11,166 nt of DNA, taken from the NCBI GenBank assembly GCA_016281115.1, contig JAEEHZ010000146.1, positions 1 through 11,166 of the forward strand, written 5' to 3'. The translations under genes and the position numbers were made by a program. Origin of the DNA: Clostridiaceae bacterium (GTDB taxonomy: Bacteria; Bacillota; Clostridia; Oscillospirales; Acutalibacteraceae). Shown here piece after piece: positions 7,516 to 11,166 of the stretch. The stretch's first letter is position 1; each line of letters opens with the position of its first letter. Under the pieces are notes generated by a model, which was not told where the DNA came from, did no database searches, and saw only the letters and a program-made list of their open reading frames with translations.

Positions 7516-7528
7516 GTTCTGTTATTAT
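7500..7528 (+). promoter_or_regulatory. SigA promoter of rpmB
   Basis: TTGCTT at 7500-7505 and TATTAT at 7523-7528 are separated by the optimal 17 bp, with a TG extended -10 at 7520-7521. It sits after the rpsT terminator and about 50 nt before the rpmB start, so it serves rpmB alone. Confidence 0.75.
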
Positions 7529-7576
7529 ATTTCTGTTGTGTATGAAACATACTTCAGCACTAAGGAGGTGCAACAA

Positions 7577-7765
7577 ATGGCAAAATGCGAAATTTGCGGA
7601 AAGAGCATGGCTTTCGGTATTAGAGTATCTCACTCTCACAGACGTTCAAACAGAACTTGGAAGCCTAACGTTAGACGTGTAAGAGCTATCGTAAAGGGTA
7701 CTCCTAAGCGCGTGTATGCTTGCACTCGTTGCCTGCGTTCAGGTAAGGTTACAAGAGCGGTTTAA
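7577..7765 (+). CDS. rpmB: 50S ribosomal protein L28 (zinc-ribbon form)
   Basis: A 62-residue large-subunit ribosomal protein. Seen: the MAKCEICGKS start; the central basic stretch SHSHRRSNRTWKPN typical of L28; and two CxxC pairs (Cys4/Cys7 and Cys49/Cys52), which mark the zinc-binding C+ paralogue. The ATG at 7577 is chosen over a longer in-frame start at 7508 because TAAGGAGGTG at 7561-7570 lies just before it and homologues begin with MAK. Bacteria with both zinc and zinc-free L28 copies often control the zinc-free one by zinc; only the zinc form is seen here. The gene has its own promoter and terminator. Confidence 0.96.
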   Translation: MAKCEICGKSMAFGIRVSHSHRRSNRTWKPNVRRVRAIVKGTPKRVYACTRCLRSGKVTRAV

Positions 7766-7820
7766 TTTTTTATTGCCTTGCAAAGGCAGTTAAACAGTGC
7801 TTAATATCTGCATAAAATTA

Positions 7821-7849
7821 CGGTCAGCCCTTTTGCGGGTTGACCGTTT
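7821..7849 (+). terminator. Intrinsic terminator of rpmB
   Basis: CGGTCAGCCC (7821-7830) pairs with GGGTTGACCG (7837-7846) across a 6-nt loop, with one G-U pair, then TTTGTT. It lies about 55 nt after rpmB. A smaller hairpin, TGCCTT/AAGGCA at 7774-7788, precedes it but lacks a T-run. The 9-nt arms recur in the terminator at 10278-10311. Confidence 0.88.
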
Positions 7850-7925
7850 GTTCCTTTTATGGCAATTAATATATTCTCTGAACAAGTGATAAAAATGTGA
7901 AAATTAAATTAATCTAACAAAAAGG

Positions 7926-7954
7926 TTGATTTTTTCCTATATATTTGTTACAAT
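7926..7954 (+). promoter_or_regulatory. SigA promoter of the secreted-protein/peptide unit
   Basis: TTGATT at 7926-7931 and TACAAT at 7949-7954 are separated by the optimal 17 bp, with an extended TG at 7946-7947. Transcription would start near 7961 and give an 88-nt leader before the ATG at 8049. Confidence 0.72.
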
Positions 7955-7962
7955 GAGTAACA
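7946..7962. promoter_or_regulatory. Palindrome matching the GlnR/TnrA consensus, over the -10
   Basis: TGTTACAATGAGTAACA fits TGTNA-N7-TNACA, the published nitrogen-regulator (GlnR/TnrA) site of Bacillus, at every specified base. It covers the -10 hexamer and the start region, where a bound repressor would block RNA polymerase. Such a match is not rare by chance in 11 kb of AT-rich DNA, so identity of the regulator is only a hypothesis. Confidence 0.4.
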
Positions 7963-7969
7963 CAGTAGA

Positions 7970-8004
7970 CTCTGGGTGTAGTGTGACTTTTTATCCATCC
8001 GGAG
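7970..8004 (+). promoter_or_regulatory. 5' UTR hairpin of the secreted-protein unit
   Basis: CTCTGGGTG (7970-7978) can pair over 9 bp with CATCCGGAG (7996-8004), using two G-U pairs and leaving a 17-nt loop. It begins about 10 nt after the predicted transcription start and may act as a stability cap or control element. No T-run follows and no known riboswitch was recognised. Confidence 0.35.
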
Positions 8005-8048
8005 ATGTTTAAATAATTGTAAAATACACAGCAAAAGGATTGATTTGT

Positions 8049-10070
8049 ATGAAAAAATTCGTAAGCTTGCTCTTAGTATTGTTGCTTGCGCTGACAAGCG
8101 CAGCAGCTGTTAATGCCGAGGGCATAAGAGACATTTTCGGCACGGAAAACGCGAAGGGTGCCACTACTGCTATTACAGATAATCACGGTATACGGTTATC
8201 TGTCGTTGATTATTCTTATTTGCCTAATTCTCTTGTTTACGCAAGCCATAACTTTTATTCAAGTGAAACTAATTTAAAGCATTCGCTCGACAGCAACGGA
8301 TTTCCGCAGCCTGTTGCCAATGGTGAAGATAAGGCGCAAACTTCTCAGAAGCTGTGGGATACCACCTCAAGAAATGATTTGAGCTACGTGACATATAAAC
8401 AAGACAATGTCGGCTCGTTTTTGCTGTATGATTCTGCGACCAACACATATCATATAGATTCTTGGAACTCAAATGATATTGCACAAAAGGTTGTTTACAA
8501 CACAGATTCTGAAATATTTGAATACGAAGATTATTTCTGTACTGCTGATGTGACTGCCGTAAGCCCCACACAGGGAAACTCGGAACAGTTTTTGGATGAC
8601 TCTTTTGGCGATTATTATGCTATTACACTCAGAACAAATTTTACAATGCCCGAAGGCGGTTGTTTGACATACGAGCATAATAATACTACGGTTACGGAGC
8701 CAATGAAATTTGAGTTTACCGGAGACGATTTAATATTTGTTTATATCGACGGTATAAGAATTCTTAACGGAAGTATACAGAATTTCTCATGGCCTTACAG
8801 AGCAAACGGACATACTCCGAGTATCGACTTTTCTACCGGTGAAGTATATACGATGACAGATAAAAACATGGGCGAGTATACGACCTTGTATGATCGCTTT
8901 GCTGCTTATTGTGACGAAGAGGGAATGTCTGCTTCGGAAAAGACTGCGTACCTTAACAGTAAGTTTGATCTTGTTAACGGGAATCACATACTTAAGCAGG
9001 GCGTTCACAAATTTGATATGTTCTATGCCGAAACAGCAGGAGCCAGCGCTAACTGCCGTCTTAGGTTTAACTTGCTTGCCGACGATAACTTTATAACAAC
9101 TACCAGTGAGCCGCCTTACAATCTTTTGTTTGTAAATTATCAATATAATTCGGATGTGGCAGAAATTTACAGAGAGATGTCCGGATATACCGGTCAGGTC
9201 TTAGAGTTGACCCGTGATATAGCAAAGGACTTTGAATTTGAAACACTGCCGTTTGCAGGATGGTTTAAAACAAGGGAAGCTGCTGCGTCGGGATATGTTT
9301 ATAACAACACAATGCAGCACGTTGATCTGTTGTATGCTTATCCGCATAATGTAATCCTTACGAATTATCCTAAAGGCGACGTAACACTACCTGTTATGGT
9401 AAACGGAACGAAACAAAATGTAACTTATCAAAATGCGATAGTATTTTATGCCGGGTGGATTCCTGAGGTTTCTCAGCAAAAGGCAGCGGCAGACACAAAC
9501 CAATACGGTACAACTACAGTAGGGGCGTTTGACCTTGCAGGCGTTCAGATAAGAGGCAGCGATGTTGATGATAAATATCAAAACCCCATTCGTAACAGAA
9601 CAACCGATGCTCTCAGATTTGTAACGTCTTACAGCTTAAGCTTCCTTGATGAAATAAAGAGCCTTTCACGAGCAAACGGTGGCTCAACAGTTCAACCTGA
9701 GTATGGCTATTTTGCTGTTTCTGATTTGAATGGAAACATTTTTAATAAAGGCGGTCACACAATTAACTCTCAGGGCGGTTCCATTAAAGTTAACTGTACA
9801 AAAACGGGCGACCAAAACCACCATTATTACAGCGGTTATCTTCTGTCAACGTTGGTAATCAAATACGACGATCATCCTGAATATAAAGATGTGCCTGTTG
9901 AAGCAAGAGCATATATTTATTATAAAGACGCCAACGGAAATATGAGATATAATGATGATACTTATGGTACAGAAACCGGCGAAACTACTTTCTGGGGCGG
10001 CTGTCGCACATCGTTTAATGCTGCTTATCAAGCTTTGTTGCAACAGACAGACACAATGCATTACGTTTGA
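8049..10070 (+). CDS. Secreted fibro-slime-like multidomain protein
   Basis: A 673-residue exported protein. Seen: a signal peptide (MKK, a hydrophobic core, likely cleavage after VNA at 21-23). A fibro-slime-like/PA14-type beta region at about 218-343 contains FEFTGDDLIFVYIDG, IDFSTGEV and FDMFYAE. A region at about 395-470 resembles Listeria-Bacteroides-type repeats (PFAGWFKTREAAASG, VFYAGW). A C-terminal domain at about 495-640 has AGVQIR, ALRFVTS, YGYFAV and EARAYIYYKD, a pattern I associate with secreted clostridial surface proteins. No LPXTG motif, dockerin or C-terminal membrane segment is present, so it is either released or held by an unknown partner. The ATG at 8049 is chosen over a TTG at 8040 because AAAAGGA at 8033-8039 is correctly spaced and the signal peptide starts MKK. 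The 54-residue peptide gene follows 23 nt downstream. Function is unknown; carbohydrate or surface binding is inferred from the domain types. Confidence 0.85.
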   Translation: MKKFVSLLLVLLLALTSAAAVNAEGIRDIFGTENAKGATTAITDNHGIRLSVVDYSYLPNSLVYASHNFYSSETNLKHSLDSNGFPQPVANGEDKAQTSQKLWDTTSRNDLSYVTYKQDNVGSFLLYDSATNTYHIDSWNSNDIAQKVVYNTDSEIFEYEDYFCTADVTAVSPTQGNSEQFLDDSFGDYYAITLRTNFTMPEGGCLTYEHNNTTVTEPMKFEFTGDDLIFVYIDGIRILNGSIQNFSWPYRANGHTPSIDFSTGEVYTMTDKNMGEYTTLYDRFAAYCDEEGMSASEKTAYLNSKFDLVNGNHILKQGVHKFDMFYAETAGASANCRLRFNLLADDNFITTTSEPPYNLLFVNYQYNSDVAEIYREMSGYTGQVLELTRDIAKDFEFETLPFAGWFKTREAAASGYVYNNTMQHVDLLYAYPHNVILTNYPKGDVTLPVMVNGTKQNVTYQNAIVFYAGWIPEVSQQKAAADTNQYGTTTVGAFDLAGVQIRGSDVDDKYQNPIRNRTTDALRFVTSYSLSFLDEIKSLSRANGGSTVQPEYGYFAVSDLNGNIFNKGGHTINSQGGSIKVNCTKTGDQNHHYYSGYLLSTLVIKYDDHPEYKDVPVEARAYIYYKDANGNMRYNDDTYGTETGETTFWGGCRTSFNAAYQALLQQTDTMHYV

Positions 10071-10093
10071 TTAGAGCAGGAGGTAGATATGTT

Positions 10094-10258
10094 ATGAAAA
10101 AATATTATAATACTCCGGAATTGAATATTAGCAAGCTTGTGTCAAACGATGTTATCACAGCTTCGGGCGATGAACCTTACACCGGAAAGAGATCTGTTGA
10201 TAACCGATTTTTGGATATAGTTGACGTTAACCAAGGATTGCTTAATTATTACAATTAA
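10094..10258 (+). CDS. 54-residue peptide with YxxPxL leader-like motif, unknown function
   Basis: A short gene with an excellent ribosome site (AGGAGGT at 10078-10084, 9 nt before the ATG), 23 nt after the secreted protein gene and ahead of a shared terminator, so it is almost certainly co-transcribed and translated. An upstream in-frame TTG at 10067 would overlap the preceding stop and is less likely. Seen: MKKYYNTPELN, then DVITASGDEP at 19-28, and a C-terminal half rich in D, N, V and L ending NYYN. There is no signal peptide, membrane segment or cysteine. Y5-P8-L10 matches the YxxPxL motif of lasso-peptide leaders, and A23-S24-G25 could end a leader. No RiPP maturation gene is visible in the window. 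From memory, short proteins with a similar KKY..P start and DVI..SG block are common in gut Clostridia, without known function. Confidence 0.75.
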   Translation: MKKYYNTPELNISKLVSNDVITASGDEPYTGKRSVDNRFLDIVDVNQGLLNYYN

Positions 10259-10277
10259 TTATCAGAACAAATAAAAC

Positions 10278-10318
10278 AAAAGGTCAGCCCTGTTTTTCGG
10301 GTTGACCTTTTCATTTTT
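10278..10318 (+). terminator. Intrinsic terminator of the secreted-protein/peptide unit
   Basis: AAAAGGTCAGCCC (10278-10290) pairs with GGGTTGACCTTTT (10299-10311) over 13 bp around an 8-nt loop, followed by T-rich sequence to 10318. It begins about 20 nt after the peptide stop. Its 9-nt core arms are identical to those of the rpmB terminator. Confidence 0.9.
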
Positions 10319-10333
10319 AATTCTTGATATTAT

Positions 10334-10376
10334 AAAATTCCCGGGAGGTATTTTGCAAACCTCTCGGGAATTTTTT
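10334..10376. terminator. Strong bidirectional terminator between convergent genes
   Basis: A 16-bp stem pairs 10334-10349 (AAAATTCCCGGGAGGT) with 10359-10374, with one G-U/A-C position and a 9-nt loop. It runs into six T on the + strand, and the four A at the left base give T-residues on the minus strand. It lies 13 nt past the stop of the minus-strand gene, so it likely ends that transcript and backs up the + strand terminator. Confidence 0.85.
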
Positions 10377-10388
10377 ATTCAGCTTATA

Positions 10389-11166
10389 CTATTTGGTTTC
10401 ATATGAGCGTTTGGTACCCTTTATCGTAATGTCGTAGTCTACGATATAATCGGAATATTTTGCGTTGCACTCGCATGTTATGTTGCCTTTTTCAATTTTG
10501 AAAGTGAACTTGTATTCACCGCCGATAGTACCCTTTTGGGGCTTCGCGACAAGCGTTTTTGTTTTCGGGTCATAGGTTCCCTTAAACTTGCTCACCTGAT
10601 CGGGCGCCGAATCATAAATTATGGAAACATTTATGATTTCATCGCTATCTTCCCAAATTTTCATTACACCTTTTGTCTCCATATTGTTGTAATCGTCCAT
10701 ATAAGAACTGTACATATCAATATAATCGCCCATTTCATCCGGCATAAGACCTATTATATCATCTGTAAGGCTGCTTCCGAAGGAATTGTTCTTTTGCACG
10801 ATATCATAATCTCCGAAGATGCTGTCATCGTTTAAGCGAAGCTCTATTACTATGTAATTCTTTTCGGGCTTAGGCGCGACTGCCATTTCAATATCCGTAG
10901 TAGGCGCGGCAGGGTCATCTTTGCCCTTGCCCTCAAAATGTACGCTTGTGGGCGCGCCCATTTGATAATAATGATATACCGTGCATGCGTATAAGGTATT
11001 GTTATCCTTGCGTGGATAGGGTGTAAAAGCCTCGGGTCCGTAGTCTTTTGTGTTTGCGTTCAGCGGCATAAACAGATAGCTTTTTGTGGGACGGTTAAAG
11101 TATATCTTGTTTTGCTTGTAATAGTCTTTTATTGAAAACGCGCTGTTGTAGAACGCGTACGGCGAT
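10389..11166 (-). CDS. Unrecognised protein, 3' part only (5' end off the window)
   Basis: The minus-strand frame ending at 10389 runs without a stop to 11165, giving at least 258 residues. The ATG at 11069 is internal, because coding-like sequence (SPYAFYNSAF and onward) continues past it to the edge. The visible part falls into three blocks: an N-terminal aromatic- and Tyr/Pro-rich block; a Pro/Ala linker (DDPAAPTTD to APKPEK); and a C-terminal block with many alternating beta-like stretches, including GVMKIWEDSDE, FKGTYDPKTKTLVAKP and the closing YDITIKGTKRSYETK. The C-terminal block resembles extracytoplasmic beta-barrel-like sensor or lipocalin-like domains in character only; I do not recognise a family. 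No membrane segment is present in the visible part, so any signal peptide or anchor would be upstream, outside the window. It converges on the secreted-protein unit. Confidence 0.75.
   Translation of the reverse strand, partial: SPYAFYNSAFSIKDYYKQNKIYFNRPTKSYLFMPLNANTKDYGPEAFTPYPRKDNNTLYACTVYHYYQMGAPTSVHFEGKGKDDPAAPTTDIEMAVAPKPEKNYIVIELRLNDDSIFGDYDIVQKNNSFGSSLTDDIIGLMPDEMGDYIDMYSSYMDDYNNMETKGVMKIWEDSDEIINVSIIYDSAPDQVSKFKGTYDPKTKTLVAKPQKGTIGGEYKFTFKIEKGNITCECNAKYSDYIVDYDITIKGTKRSYETK

Noticed and set aside
7774..7788. Small hairpin TGCCTT-GCA-AAGGCA after rpmB as the terminator
   Set aside because: It has a 3-nt loop and no T-run. The stronger terminator lies 33 nt further on.
7821..10311. 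Repeated stems as a CRISPR array or transposon ends
   Set aside because: Only two copies are present, each is a hairpin with a T-rich tail at a gene end, and no transposase or target-site duplication is seen.

Overview
The window looks like chromosomal DNA of a low-G+C anaerobic Firmicute, most likely a gut Clostridia member of the Oscillospiraceae/Ruminococcaceae type. The support is strong AGGAGG-type ribosome binding sites, GTG starts, AT-rich SigA-like promoters, a four-cysteine zinc-ribbon ribosomal protein L28, and a secreted fibro-slime-like protein of a kind common in these bacteria. Most genes lie on the + strand. No IS element, CRISPR array, tRNA or rRNA was seen.

Region 1 (1-5789) is a tightly packed + strand run. 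It holds the C-terminal half of a D-alanine-D-alanine ligase whose front is missing or broken, a TtcA-like PP-loop ATPase, a small PAP2 lipid phosphatase, a full-length glutamine-dependent asparagine synthetase (asnB), and a large AT-rich polytopic membrane protein with GT-C-like topology. Three of these five point to the cell envelope. asnB has an unusual leader: its only good Shine-Dalgarno lies about 40 nt upstream, separated from the ATG by a 26-nt hairpin.

Region 2 (5790-7860) is housekeeping: ftsZ, rpsT (S20) and rpmB (L28), each behind its own recognisable promoter. rpsT and rpmB are each followed by an intrinsic terminator. FtsZ has a complete GTPase core but a very short, non-canonical acidic C-terminal tail.

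Region 3 (7861-10320) is a self-contained two-gene accessory unit. It has a promoter whose -10 is covered by a 17-bp palindrome that fits the GlnR/TnrA consensus, then a 5' UTR hairpin, a 673-residue secreted fibro-slime-like protein, a 54-residue peptide with a YxxPxL leader-like motif, and a terminator. That terminator has exactly the same 9-nt stem arms as the rpmB terminator just upstream of the unit. This is the best candidate for an undescribed system.

Region 4 (10321-11166) is a strong, probably bidirectional terminator followed by the 3' part of an unrecognised minus-strand gene. The reading frame of that gene stays open to the right edge of the window.
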